In this document: positions 1 through 12,242 of the stretch, in pieces
Layout: every line of letters begins with the position of its first letter
Position numbering within the stretch: the stretch's first letter is position 1
NCBI RefSeq assembly: GCF_001590865.1
Contig: NZ_BBUY01000011.1
Coordinates: 62,001 to 126,000 of the forward strand
Origin: Streptomyces sp. NBRC 110611
Lineage (GTDB): Bacteria; Actinomycetota; Actinomycetes; Streptomycetales; Streptomycetaceae
Length of the DNA: 64,000 bases
Direction: 5' to 3'
Made by a program: the position numbers and the translations under genes
Notes under the pieces: generated by a model
Databases searched by the model: none
What the model saw: only the letters and a program-made list of their open reading frames with translations
Told to the model about the DNA's origin: nothing

Positions 1-69
1 TCTCCGTCCAGGGCCGGGCGTTTCACCAGTACCTCCACCGGAAGTACTCGACACCCCCCTCAAGGAGCC

Positions 70-1041
70 ATGGTGATACGAAGATTCACGGTGACCGGGG
101 TCTCCCTCGCGGTCACCCTCGGAGCGGCCCTGCTCGGCGCGGATCCCACGGTCGCGGCCGCACCCGCGCACCTCGCCGCCCCGGACGTCGACGTGGCCAA
201 GGTCCAGGCACACCTCACCGAGCTGCAGGCCATCGCGAACCGCAACGGCGGCAACCGAAGGTCCACCGGGCAGGGCTACCGGGACTCCGTCACCTACGTC
301 AAGAACAAGCTCAAGGCGGCCGGTTACTCCGTCAGCGAACAGCCCTGCACCTCCGGCTGTTCGTCCGGGGCCGGTCCCAACCTGATCGCCGAGTGGCCCC
401 AGGGAGACGCCGGCACGGTGTACATGTTCGGCTCGCACCTCGACGGCGTCAGGGCCGGACCGGGCATCAATGACAACGGCTCCGGCTCCGCCGCCCTGCT
501 GGAGACGGCGCTCACCCTCGCCCGGGAGAACCCCGCCATGGCCGCCCGGGTCCGGTTCGCCTGGTGGACGGACGAGGAACAGGGCCTCAACGGCTCCGAC
601 TTCTACGTCCGGTCGCTCTCCGCCGCCGAGCGCGGCAGGATCAAGGCGTACTACAATTTCGACATGGTCGCCTCCACCAACGGCGGCTACTTCATCAACC
701 ACGTCGACTCCGCCGCCGCCCAGCCGATGAAGGAGTACTGGGACTCCCTCGACCTCCAGCCGGAGGAGAACACCGAGGGCGCGGGCCGCTCCGACGACTA
801 CTCCTTCGAGCAGGTCGGCATCCCGACGTCCGGCTACGCGATGGGAGCCGGCGCCCGGAAGACCTCCGCACAGGCGGCCAAGTGGGGCGGCACCGCCTAC
901 CGCTCCTACGACCCCTGCTACCACCAGTCCTGCGACACCACGGACAACATCAACGCCACCGGACTGAACCGCAGCGCGGACGGTATCGCGTACACCCTCT
1001 GGAAGCGTGCCGTCAGCGGCACGGGCGCAGCCGCCGGCTGA
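70..1041 (+). CDS. Secreted M28-family zinc aminopeptidase
   Basis: This is a secreted metallo-exopeptidase of the M28 family, like the Streptomyces aminopeptidase that removes N-terminal residues from peptides outside the cell. An N-terminal signal peptide runs to an AAA/APAHLA region around residue 30. The zinc-ligand pattern is complete: GSHLDG (His about 123), INDNGSG (Asp about 135), DEEQG (Glu pair about 167), DDYSFE, and a late His in CYHQSC. Paired Cys occur in CTSGC and CYHQSC. The 323-residue length fits a catalytic domain without a C-terminal extension. AAGGAG lies only 2 nt before the ATG but 5 nt before an in-frame GTG at 73, so translation may begin at 73. It stands alone, converging on the minus-strand genes that follow. 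Confidence 0.93.
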   Translation: MVIRRFTVTGVSLAVTLGAALLGADPTVAAAPAHLAAPDVDVAKVQAHLTELQAIANRNGGNRRSTGQGYRDSVTYVKNKLKAAGYSVSEQPCTSGCSSGAGPNLIAEWPQGDAGTVYMFGSHLDGVRAGPGINDNGSGSAALLETALTLARENPAMAARVRFAWWTDEEQGLNGSDFYVRSLSAAERGRIKAYYNFDMVASTNGGYFINHVDSAAAQPMKEYWDSLDLQPEENTEGAGRSDDYSFEQVGIPTSGYAMGAGARKTSAQAAKWGGTAYRSYDPCYHQSCDTTDNINATGLNRSADGIAYTLWKRAVSGTGAAAG

Positions 1042-1102
1042 CCCCGCCCCGATCGCCCCGGAGGGGCGCGACGACCGGCATCGGCACACCGATCGCCGGC
1101 CC

Positions 1103-1309
1103 TCAGTCGGCCTTCCGGGGCAATCGGCGTGCCAGGTTTCCCGCCAGATGCCGGGCGGCGAACGCCCCCTCTCCGTCGCGCGAGCTCAGCAGCCGCAGCA
1201 GCTCCACCGCCGCCTGCGCCTCCCGGAGCGTCAGCAGCGGAAGGCGCTCCTCGTCGGCGTCCACCACACCGTCCACCAGCCCCAGCAGCCGGTCATCCAT
1301 GTCACTCAT
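1103..1309 (-). CDS. Small conserved-looking protein of unknown function
   Basis: A 68-residue acidic, Leu-rich protein that begins MSDMDDRLLG and ends in a basic RRLPRKAD tail. The balanced composition, with alternating hydrophobic and charged residues and few Pro or Gly, suggests real helical coding sequence rather than a shadow. It sits about 30 nt downstream of the anti-sigma-type ATPase gene on the same strand and may be cotranscribed with it. I recognise no family. A longer in-frame extension upstream is Arg/Pro-rich and overlaps that ATPase gene, so the ATG at 1309 is preferred. Confidence 0.5.
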   Translation of the reverse strand: MSDMDDRLLGLVDGVVDADEERLPLLTLREAQAAVELLRLLSSRDGEGAFAARHLAGNLARRLPRKAD

Positions 1310-1340
1310 GATCGGCACAACGGGGCGCACTCGCGGAGAG

Positions 1341-1817
1341 TCACGGCGCGGGCGGCCGCGACCGCTCGGCGCACGCGGCGGTCTCGCTCCCGTGCCGGCG
1401 GTAGGGCAGGAGCGCGTGCACGGTCTTGCCGTACGGTGTCGGGCATACCGAGGTGGCGATCGCGAGCTGCCGGACCATGGGCCATCCGAAGCCCCCGCGG
1501 TCACCGTCGACATCCGGGCGGCGCGCCACCGGCGGGTCCGGACAGCCGTCACTCACGGCCACCGCGACGGCGTCGCCGCAGACGGCCAGGCGCAGGGAAC
1601 ACGAGGGGCCGCGGGCGTGCCGTACCGCGTTCGTGACGAGCTCGCTGACGACGAGCACCACGGCATCGGCGGCGCCCGGGTCCACCGGCGGCCGGAGGGA
1701 TGCCAGGAAGCCGTGGGTGGCGGTGCGGGCGGCGGCTGCCGCGTGGGGGCAACTGTCCAGCGTCACCAGGTGCGCGGACGGCGTCGCGCCACGGTGCAGC
1801 GCCGTGGGGCTGCTCAT
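1341..1817 (-). CDS. HATPase_c_2 anti-sigma / RsbW-type ATP-binding regulator
   Basis: A single-domain GHKL ATPase of the kind Streptomyces uses as anti-sigma-factor serine kinases or orphan regulators. The N box is visible as SELVTNAVRHA, the G1 box as SDGCPDPP and the G2 region as GGFGWPMVR. Length is about 158 residues, normal for the class. An upstream GTG at 1841 is possible, but GAGGTGA lies 5 nt before the ATG at 1817, so that start is chosen. No cognate sigma factor or anti-anti-sigma gene is adjacent, so its partner is unknown. The only neighbour on the strand is the 68-residue protein downstream. Confidence 0.85.
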   Translation of the reverse strand: MSSPTALHRGATPSAHLVTLDSCPHAAAAARTATHGFLASLRPPVDPGAADAVVLVVSELVTNAVRHARGPSCSLRLAVCGDAVAVAVSDGCPDPPVARRPDVDGDRGGFGWPMVRQLAIATSVCPTPYGKTVHALLPYRRHGSETAACAERSRPPAP

Positions 1818-1984
1818 GAGGTTCACCTCGTTTTCGGGCACGGGTCCAGCTCACGGAGAGTCAGCTCCCGTTCTGCCGATCGTCGGTGGACGAGGTATGG
1901 CCACGGCAATGACCTGCTGTGCCATGGCCGCCCTCCGGACGCAGCTGCTTCTACCCCGGTCACGCTGCGTTGATTCGTGTACCC

Positions 1985-2033
1985 GACGCCCGGTCCCCGG
2001 TCCTGGCCGACCGGGGACCGGGGACCGGGCGTC
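1985..2033 (-). terminator. Perfect 18-bp hairpin terminator of the NRPS operon
   Basis: The arms at 1985-2002 and 2016-2033 are exact reverse complements (GACGCCCGGTCCCCGGTC and its partner) around a 13-nt loop. The hairpin begins 3 nt after the stop codon of the last NRPS gene. No T-tract follows, as is common for Streptomyces terminators. Confidence 0.8.
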
Positions 2034-2036
2034 CTC

Positions 2037-4928
2037 CTACGAGGCGGCCTCCTGCCCGGTGAGCATGGCGGCCAGGACGGCGTGCCGGTCCTCGCCGGGC
2101 CGGGCGCGCAGCGGCTGGGCCAGCCGGTCGGCGCGGTAGTGCCAGTGGTGGTCGAGGTCCGGATGGACCTCGTCGGTCTCGCCGAACGCGCTGTCGCTGC
2201 CGAGCAGCCGGGCCAGATCGGCGGCGAGCTCCGGCCAGGCGACATGGCCGCTGACCGCGTTGGCGACACCGTGCACCGGCGCGTCCAGGCACGAGACCAC
2301 CGCGCGGGCCAGCGCGGCCGCGTGCACCCAGGCCGCTCCGTACCACGCGTGGCCCTGCGCGCCCGGTCGCGGCAGGTCGAGCGGCCGGCCCTCCCGGACC
2401 GCCTGGTAGAGCAGTCCGGTGGCCCCCCAGCGCAGCTGGTCGCGCAGCCGGTCGTGCGGGCCCCACACCAGCGGGGAGCGGACCGCGCTCGCCCCGCCCC
2501 GGCCCCCGGTGCCGGCCGCCCGCAGCAGCAGCCGCTCACAGTCGGCCTTCGCCCGGCCGTACGGGCTGAGCGGCTCGCCCGGTGCGGCCTCCTCCGCCAC
2601 CGTCCCGTCGGCGGGGTGCCCGTAGGCGTCCACACTGCTGACGAAGACGAACGGCCCACGCTGCCAGGCCTCGGCCATCGCCGCCATCGCCGCCATATCG
2701 GTCTCGGGCCGGGTGAAGGTGCAGGCGGCATGGATGACGGCGTCCGCGTCGGCCACGGCCCTGCGCAGTCCGTCCGGATCGCCGAGGTCGCCCTCGACCA
2801 CCTCGACGCCGTCCGCCGCGACCAGGTGGGCGGATTCGGGGCGGGCCAGGGCCAGCACGGGCCGCCCTTGGGCGGCGAGTTCGCGCAGGACGAACGCGCC
2901 CACCCCGCCGGTGGCGCCGGTGACCAGCACCGCGCCGGTGCGGGACCGCCGCGGCCGGGCGGACCGTGCCGCGGGCGCGGCGGCGCGCTCGGCCGCCCGG
3001 GTGTCCAGCAGCGCGGTGACCGCGCGCGGCGTACGGGCCTGCATGATGTCCAGGCCGGTCAGCGGCAGGGTCAGCGCCTGGCGCAGCCGCTCGGCGAGCT
3101 GGACGGCGATCAGCGAGTGGCCGCCGAGAGCGAAGAAGTCGTCGTCGGGGGCGGGCGTCCGGCCCAGGAGCGCCGCGAAGCCGTCCCGCACGGCCGTGGC
3201 ACGGGGCTCGTCCGGTGCGGGGGCGGCCGGCAGCCCGGGCAGCCGCGCGGGGTCGGCCGCGCCGTCGGCGGTCCGGGGGAGCGCGTCCAGCAGGGTGACC
3301 GCGACCGGGACCAGGTCCGGCGCCAGGCCGTCCCGCAGGTACGCCCGCAGGTCGGCGGGCGCGGGGCCGATCCGCTCCGGCAGCACCGCGAAGGCGTACG
3401 GCCGGCCGTCGGGTGCGGTCACCACCGCGGCCTGGGAGACCTGGGGGTGGGCGCTCAGCAGCACCTCGGCCGGATGCCCGCCGGGCCCGTCCGGGGACGC
3501 CGGTACCGCTGCCGTCGCCGGTGCCGTGACGGGCAGTTCGGAGAGCCGGTGGCCGGGGGCGTCCGCCACCGCGGCGAGCAGCGCGGCGTAGCCGGCGCCC
3601 AGGCCGGCCGCGGCCTCCTCGTCCAGCGCGGTCCGGCGGTACTGCACGAGACCGGCGGGCCGTTCGCTGTCCACCAGGCCGAAGGTGAGGTCGAACTTCG
3701 CCTCCCCGACGCCGACGTCCACGTGCTCGCTCACCGTCCCCGGGAGCTCCAGCACCGTGGGCGCGCCCAGGACGTCGGCGGTCACCCGGACGAGTGCTGT
3801 CCCGTCCGCGCTGCGGGCGGCGGCGCCGAGCCGCTCCAGGATCAGGTCGAACGGCGCCTCGCGGTACCGCTGGGCGTCGAACAGCGCGTCCCGTACCCGC
3901 TCCAGCAGCGTGCTGAACCACGGATCACCGGAGGCGTCGACGCGCAGCGGGAGGGTGTTGACGCACAGCCCGACCAGGCCGCGCATATCGGCGCCCTGCC
4001 GGTGGGTGCCGGCGACGCCGATGACGAGGTCGTCCTGCCCGGTGAAGCGGTGCAGCGCGGCGAAGGCCGCGGCGAGCGCGACGGTGAACACCGTGGCCCG
4101 GTGCCGCCGGCCCAGCTCGCGCAGGGCCTCCGGCACGTCCGGGGCCAGCGGCGTCAGGTGCGTGGCGGCGGGGCGGGCGCCGGCGTCGGCGGGCGGCCGT
4201 ACCGGGCCGGGCAGCGGCGGCGGAGCGGCGCCTTCGAGGAGCCCAGCCCAATGGCGTACCCCGGCGTCGAGGCGGTCGGCGGCCCGCTGCTCACGCCGGG
4301 CGAACTCGGCGTACTGCGGCGGCTCCGCGCGCCAGGCGCCGGGTGCCGCCTCCGGCGCCGCGGCGTCCGCGTAGAGCGCCCCGAGCTCCGCCGCGACGGT
4401 GTCCAGGGACGGCCCGTCGATGGAGATGTGATGGAACGTCAGCGACACGGTGTGGTCCCGTTCGCCGTGCCGAAGGACCAGGGCGCGGGGCAGCGTTCCG
4501 GCGGACAGGTCGAACGGACGGCGCGCCTCCGCCACCAGCAGGGCCGGTGCCTCGTCCACGCCGGCGTCCACGACCGGTACCTCGATCGTCCCGGGCGCGG
4601 CGCACACCTCCTGGTACGGCTCGCCGTCCCGCTGCCCGTAACGGGTGCGCAGGATCTCGTGGCGGCGCACCAGCGAGGTCAGGGCGGTGGCCAGCGCGTT
4701 CACATCGAGCGGGCCGCGCAGCCGGGTGGCGAACGGCACGGCGTACGACGCGCCGCCCTCGCCGAGCCGGTCCATCAGCCACATCCGGCGCTGGGCGCGG
4801 GAGAGCGGCGCCGGGCCGGCCTGGGCGGCGGCCTCGGGACGCGGGGCGGGGCGAGGCGCCCGGGCGCGGGCCCGGCGCAGCAGCTCCTCCTGCAGGGCGG
4901 GGGCCGCGGTGCGGTCAGTGGTGGCCAT
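2037..4928 (-). CDS. NRPS: condensation, relic A_sub, PCP, terminal SDR-type reductase
   Basis: The last enzyme of the operon, 963 residues. A condensation domain occupies about 40-460 with an intact active site HHISIDG (about 166). At about 480-560 only the C-terminal subdomain of an adenylation domain remains. It aligns with the usual A_sub sequence, but the catalytic A10 lysine motif reads PRTADGAADP instead of the usual GKVD, and A1-A8 are absent. A PCP follows (LGGHSL, Ser about 604), then an extended SDR domain from about 668 with TGATGGVG, a catalytic-type SSVDAYG and YGRAK. It is shorter than typical thioester-reductase domains and looks epimerase-like. Reductive chain release to an aldehyde or alcohol is inferred. 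The PCP must be charged in trans or receive the chain directly. The start overlaps the previous gene by 14 nt with GGAGG upstream. Confidence 0.9.
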   Translation of the reverse strand: MATTDRTAAPALQEELLRRARARAPRPAPRPEAAAQAGPAPLSRAQRRMWLMDRLGEGGASYAVPFATRLRGPLDVNALATALTSLVRRHEILRTRYGQRDGEPYQEVCAAPGTIEVPVVDAGVDEAPALLVAEARRPFDLSAGTLPRALVLRHGERDHTVSLTFHHISIDGPSLDTVAAELGALYADAAAPEAAPGAWRAEPPQYAEFARREQRAADRLDAGVRHWAGLLEGAAPPPLPGPVRPPADAGARPAATHLTPLAPDVPEALRELGRRHRATVFTVALAAAFAALHRFTGQDDLVIGVAGTHRQGADMRGLVGLCVNTLPLRVDASGDPWFSTLLERVRDALFDAQRYREAPFDLILERLGAAARSADGTALVRVTADVLGAPTVLELPGTVSEHVDVGVGEAKFDLTFGLVDSERPAGLVQYRRTALDEEAAAGLGAGYAALLAAVADAPGHRLSELPVTAPATAAVPASPDGPGGHPAEVLLSAHPQVSQAAVVTAPDGRPYAFAVLPERIGPAPADLRAYLRDGLAPDLVPVAVTLLDALPRTADGAADPARLPGLPAAPAPDEPRATAVRDGFAALLGRTPAPDDDFFALGGHSLIAVQLAERLRQALTLPLTGLDIMQARTPRAVTALLDTRAAERAAAPAARSARPRRSRTGAVLVTGATGGVGAFVLRELAAQGRPVLALARPESAHLVAADGVEVVEGDLGDPDGLRRAVADADAVIHAACTFTRPETDMAAMAAMAEAWQRGPFVFVSSVDAYGHPADGTVAEEAAPGEPLSPYGRAKADCERLLLRAAGTGGRGGASAVRSPLVWGPHDRLRDQLRWGATGLLYQAVREGRPLDLPRPGAQGHAWYGAAWVHAAALARAVVSCLDAPVHGVANAVSGHVAWPELAADLARLLGSDSAFGETDEVHPDLDHHWHYRADRLAQPLRARPGEDRHAVLAAMLTGQEAAS

Positions 4929-6894
4929 CGGTGTCCTCCGGGGCGTGCGGGTGCAGATCGTGGTGTGCGGCGAGCAGCGCCCGCTCGACGAGGGCGGCCT
5001 GGTCCGCCACGGTGGGAGCGGCGAAGAAGTCGGCGAGCGTCAGCTCCACGCCCAGCTCCTCGCGCAGGTCGTCGGTGACGGCGAGGGCCAGCAGGGAGTG
5101 GCCGCCCAGGGCGAGGAACTCGGCGTCCGGGCGGGACACTTCGCGCCCCAGCGAACGGCTCCACAGCTCGGCCACGGCCTGCTCCAGCGGCGTCAGCGGC
5201 GCGGCCGGGGCCGTGCCGTCGTCCCCGGTGAGCAGGTCCGTCAGCGCGCGGCGGTCGACCTTGCCGGACGGGGTGAGCGGCAGCTCCCCGACGACGGTCA
5301 GCTCGTCCGGCACCAGATGGGCCGGCAGGACCGCGGCCAGCCGGTCCCGCAGCCCGGCCGGCCGGGGCACCGGCCCGGGCGCGGCGACGACGAAGGCGAC
5401 CAGCCGGGCGTCGTCGGGGGAGGGGCGGTGCACGGCGACGGCGGCGTCGGCCACCTCGGGCTGCTCCCGCAGCGCGTGTTCGACCTCCCCCGGCTCGATC
5501 CGGAAGCCGCGGACCTTCACCTGGTCGTCCGTGCGCCCGTGGAAGTCCAGCACACCGTCCGGACGCCGCGAGACGACATCGCCGGTGCGGTAGAGCCGGC
5601 CCCACTCCGGATGGGAGACGAAACGCTCGGCGGTCAGCTCCGGCCGGCCGATGTAGCCCAGCGCCAGCCGGCTGCCGCCGACCCACAGTTCGCCGCGCTC
5701 ACCGTCGGGCACCGGCCGGCCGCTGTCGTCCACGACGTACACCGAAGCGCCCGCGATGGGCAGGCCGATCGGTACCTGCCCGTCGCAGTCCGCGTCGGTG
5801 ACCCGGTGGGCGGTGGCGAACGTCGTGGTCTCCGTGGGCCCGTAGCCGTTGACCAGCTCCAGCCAGGGGAACGCCCGCAGGACCTCGCGGGCATGGTGGG
5901 CGGCCAGCGCCTCCCCGCCCACCACCACCGTGCGCAGCAGCGCGAACAACCGGGAGTGGCGCACCGCCAGCTGGTGGAAGAGCGCGGTGGTGAAGAACGC
6001 CACCGTGACGCCGTGGCGCTCCGCCTGCTGGGCCAGATCCTCCAGTGACGGCCGCTCCACGGCACACACCACCACCGCCGCGCCATTGGCGAGCGCGCTC
6101 CACACCTCGAACGTCGAGGCGTCGAAGGTCATCGGCGAATGGAACAGCACCCGGTCACGGGCGGTCAGGGTCACATACGCGGGATCGGTGACCAGCTCGG
6201 CGATGGCACGGTGCGCGACCGCCACACCCTTGGGCCGGCCGGTGGACCCGGAGGTGAACATGATGAACGCGGCGGTGTCCCGGTCCGGTTCGGCGGCGGA
6301 CGCGGGGCCGGCCGCCGGTGCCTCGGCCGCCGGTGCCTCGGCGGTCAGCGGCTCGTCGTCGGCCAGGAACACGTCGGCCGGCGGCTCGTCGGGCAGCGCG
6401 AGGGTGGCACCGGCCGGCGCGGCGGACTCCAGCAGCTTGCCGTCCCCGACGGTCAGTGACACGCCGGCGTCCGCGGCCAGCGCCTCGCTGCGGGGGCGCG
6501 GATGCGCCGGATCGAGCGGTACGCAGACCGCGCCGGCCCGCCACAGCGCCAGCTGGGCCACGACGGTACGGGCCGAGCGCGCCATCAGCAGCGCCACCGC
6601 GTCGCCCTGCCGTACGCCGTGCCGCCGCAGGTAGCGGGCGAGGGCCCGGGCCGCGGCGTCCAGCTGGGCGTAGGTCAGCGTGCGGTCGCCGTCGGCCACC
6701 GCCAGTGCGTGCGGGCTCCGTTGGGCATGCCATGCCACCAGAGCGGGCAGACCGGCCGACGGCCCGGGACGCACACCCGGGTCGGCGGGCGCGGCGAGGC
6801 CCCCGGAGGCGGCGGGCTCGCTCGGCAGGCGGTGATCGGTGGACACGGGCCCTTCCTTCCGGAGGTCGTGGGGGTAGGGGGAGTGGGTGGTCAT
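4915..6894 (-). CDS. NRPS A-PCP didomain, predicted branched-chain aliphatic amino acid
   Basis: A free-standing adenylation plus carrier protein with no condensation domain. A3 is FTSGSTGRPKG (about 211), A5 NGYGPTETT, A7 YRTGD, A10 PSGKVD, and the PCP motif is LGGHSLL (about 598). Reading the ten specificity positions by alignment to GrsA gives D-A-F-F-V-G-G-T-F-K, close to codes I recall for Val and Ile. This is a hand alignment and indicates a branched aliphatic substrate only. Two starts compete: ATG at 6894, one base after the previous stop, and GTG at 6846, which has GGAAGGAAGG in front. The shorter form starts MSTDHRLPSE. It is cotranscribed with the flanking NRPS genes and must offer its aminoacyl-PCP to a condensation domain on another protein. 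Confidence 0.93.
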   Translation of the reverse strand: MTTHSPYPHDLRKEGPVSTDHRLPSEPAASGGLAAPADPGVRPGPSAGLPALVAWHAQRSPHALAVADGDRTLTYAQLDAAARALARYLRRHGVRQGDAVALLMARSARTVVAQLALWRAGAVCVPLDPAHPRPRSEALAADAGVSLTVGDGKLLESAAPAGATLALPDEPPADVFLADDEPLTAEAPAAEAPAAGPASAAEPDRDTAAFIMFTSGSTGRPKGVAVAHRAIAELVTDPAYVTLTARDRVLFHSPMTFDASTFEVWSALANGAAVVVCAVERPSLEDLAQQAERHGVTVAFFTTALFHQLAVRHSRLFALLRTVVVGGEALAAHHAREVLRAFPWLELVNGYGPTETTTFATAHRVTDADCDGQVPIGLPIAGASVYVVDDSGRPVPDGERGELWVGGSRLALGYIGRPELTAERFVSHPEWGRLYRTGDVVSRRPDGVLDFHGRTDDQVKVRGFRIEPGEVEHALREQPEVADAAVAVHRPSPDDARLVAFVVAAPGPVPRPAGLRDRLAAVLPAHLVPDELTVVGELPLTPSGKVDRRALTDLLTGDDGTAPAAPLTPLEQAVAELWSRSLGREVSRPDAEFLALGGHSLLALAVTDDLREELGVELTLADFFAAPTVADQAALVERALLAAHHDLHPHAPEDTDGHH

Positions 6895-6895
6895 C

Positions 6896-8823
6896 TCAGG
6901 CTCCCGCCGGGCTCAGGGCCGCGCGCCGGGCGTCGACGAGGGCCGCCACCGCACGCAGGTCGGGCTGCCGCAGCAGCTCCGGGGCGCGCAGCCGTACCCC
7001 GCCGTCCCGCTCGATGACGGTCAGCAGCCGGGCGGCGAGGATCGAGGTGCCGCCCGCCCCGGTGAAGCTGTCCGCCAGGGTGACGTCCGGGCGGGCGAGG
7101 AGGTCCCGCACCGCTTCGAGCACCAGCCGCTCACCGGGAGTTCCGGTCCCGGCTCCGGCCTCCTGGCCGGCCGGCGCGGCGGAGCCGCCTCCGCTCGCCT
7201 CCTCCGTCGCCCGGCGGGTCAGATCGGCCCGGTCCACCTTGCCGTTGGCGTCCAGGGGGAAGGACGCGACGATGCGTACGTCCGACGGTACGGCCTGCTC
7301 GGGCAGCCAGGCCCGGACCCCGGGGAGCAACCCGTCCGCGGTGGGGGCGGCACCGGCCGCCGGCCGTACGTACGCCACCAGGCGGGCCCGACCGTCAGGC
7401 GTCCGCGGTGCGACGACGACGGCGCTGCGCACCGCCGGGTCCTGCTCGAACGCGGCCTCCACCTCCGCCGGTTCGATCCGCACCCCGCTGATCTTCACCT
7501 GGTCGTCGAGCCGGCCGAGGAACTCCAGCTGCCCGTCGGCCCGCATCCGCACCCGGTCGCCGGTGCGGTACAGGCGGTCCACGCCCGGCAGGCCGGCGCC
7601 CTCGGGCGGCGCGATGAAGCGGTCCGCGGTCAGGGCGGGGTCCAGGTAGCCGAGGGACAGACACCGTCCGCCCAGGAGCAGTTCGCCCTCCGTGCCGCGG
7701 GCGACGGGGAGTCCGTCCGGGCCGGTGACGACGACGGTCGCGCCCGGGACCGGCCTCCCGATGGGCGGCGCGCTCTCCTCGTCCGCCTCCGGGTCCGTGC
7801 CACGCATGGCGCAGGTGGTGGCCATGACGGTGGCCTCGGCCGGCCCGTAGGCGTTGTGGACGGTGGCGGTCACGTCGGCGCCGGGGCGGCGGCGCAGACG
7901 GTCGCCTCCGGTGAACAGGTGGCGCAGCGCCAGGCCGGCGGGCCAGGGCCGGTCCAGCAGCGGCTCGATCATCGGTGTCGCCGAGACCACCACCGTGACC
8001 CCGGACGTACGCCACCACTCGACGAGCACCTCGGAGTCCCAGCGGACCTCGTCCGGCGCGGGCACCAGCGCCGCGCCGGACGTCAGCCCGGCCCACAGCT
8101 CCAGCAGGTGCGGGTCGAAGGCCACGCCGATGAGCAGCGACTGCCGGTCCCCGGGGGCCAGTCCGGTCTCGGTGCGGAACCAGTCGAGCAGTGTGCCGAG
8201 CGCGTCCTCGGCGACCGCCACCGCCTTGGGGCGGCCGGTCGAACCGGAGGTCAGCACGGCGTAGAACGCCCCGGCCGGCGCGGACCGGGCCCCCTGCGGC
8301 GGCTCGGCGAACGCCGCCACCGCCTCGGCGGGGGCGTTCGCGCCCGCCGACGGCAGCGGCAGCGCCACCCGCTCGGCCGTCCGGTACCGCGACGGCAGCA
8401 GGCCCGGTTCGCCGATCAGGCAGACCACGTTGAGGTCCTCGGTGACGGCGCCGACGCGGCGCTCACCGGGCTGCGGGCCGAGCGGCAGATAGACGGCGCC
8501 GAGCCGGGCCAGCGCGACGGCGCACACCACCAGCGCGGCGGACCGGTCGAGGCAGACGCCGACCAGGTCGCCGGGCCGGACCCGGCCGCGCAGCGCCTGT
8601 GCGACCTCGTCGGCGGCGGCGTCGATCTGCCGGTACGTCCAGGTGTGGGCGCCGTCGAGTACCGCGGGGGCCTCGGGCGAACGGGCGGTCCACGCCGCGA
8701 AGCGGGCGAGCGGACCGGCCGCGGGGCCGGCCTCGGGGGCCGCGCCATGGGCGATGCCGAGCGGGGTCTCCGGCGGGGCGGAGGGTACGGCGGGGACCGC
8801 TCGGGCGGTCTCGGGCTGGGTCA

Positions 8824-8824
<1 letters not shown>
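6896..8824 (-). CDS. NRPS A-PCP didomain with unusual specificity code
   Basis: Adenylation plus carrier, 642 residues. A3 is LTSGSTGRPKA (about 191), A5 NAYGPAEA, A7 YRTGD, A10 DANGKVD. The PCP motif is GAGGTSI, with Thr in place of the usual His before the phosphopantetheine serine (about 593). The specificity positions read D-P-L-V-F-G-A-V-M-K by hand alignment. Pro at the second position is rare and I cannot assign a substrate. The ATG at 8824 shares its A with the TGA of the upstream NRPS gene, indicating translational coupling. The longer open frame upstream is out-of-frame overlap with that gene and is not used. Like the next gene it has no condensation domain. Confidence 0.93.
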
Positions 8825-12027
<3,203 letters not shown>

Positions 12028-12167
12028 GGGCGGTCCCTGAGGCGTCGTTGGGTCGGGGAAGGGGCGGCGGGCCTGGGCGGCCGGCCGCGGGTGCACGGAC
12101 CGGCCGCGGATCGCGCATGCCGGTTCCGTGATGTCGGGTTCTGGTGCCGTGGGTCCGGTCCGGCGGA

Positions 12168-12196
12168 TACCGGTCCGGTGGCTACCGGTCCGTGGC
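12168..12196. repeat. Two tandem TACCGGTCCG-type units
   Basis: A 15-bp unit at 12168-12182 is followed directly by a 14-bp near-copy at 12183-12196, differing by one G. It lies in the 215-nt non-coding gap between the stand-alone condensation-like gene and the first NRPS module, the largest gap inside the NRPS operon. It could hold an internal promoter or operator. Confidence 0.6.
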
Positions 12197-12242
12197 GGGG
12201 CGGGTCCGGTGGTCGGGTGGGGCCGGTACGGGCCGGGGTGCG

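Noticed and set aside
1977..5078. A plus-strand open frame of over 1000 codons opposite the last NRPS gene
   Set aside because: Gly/Arg/Gln-rich translation without domains; it is antisense shadow of the GC-rich NRPS coding frame.
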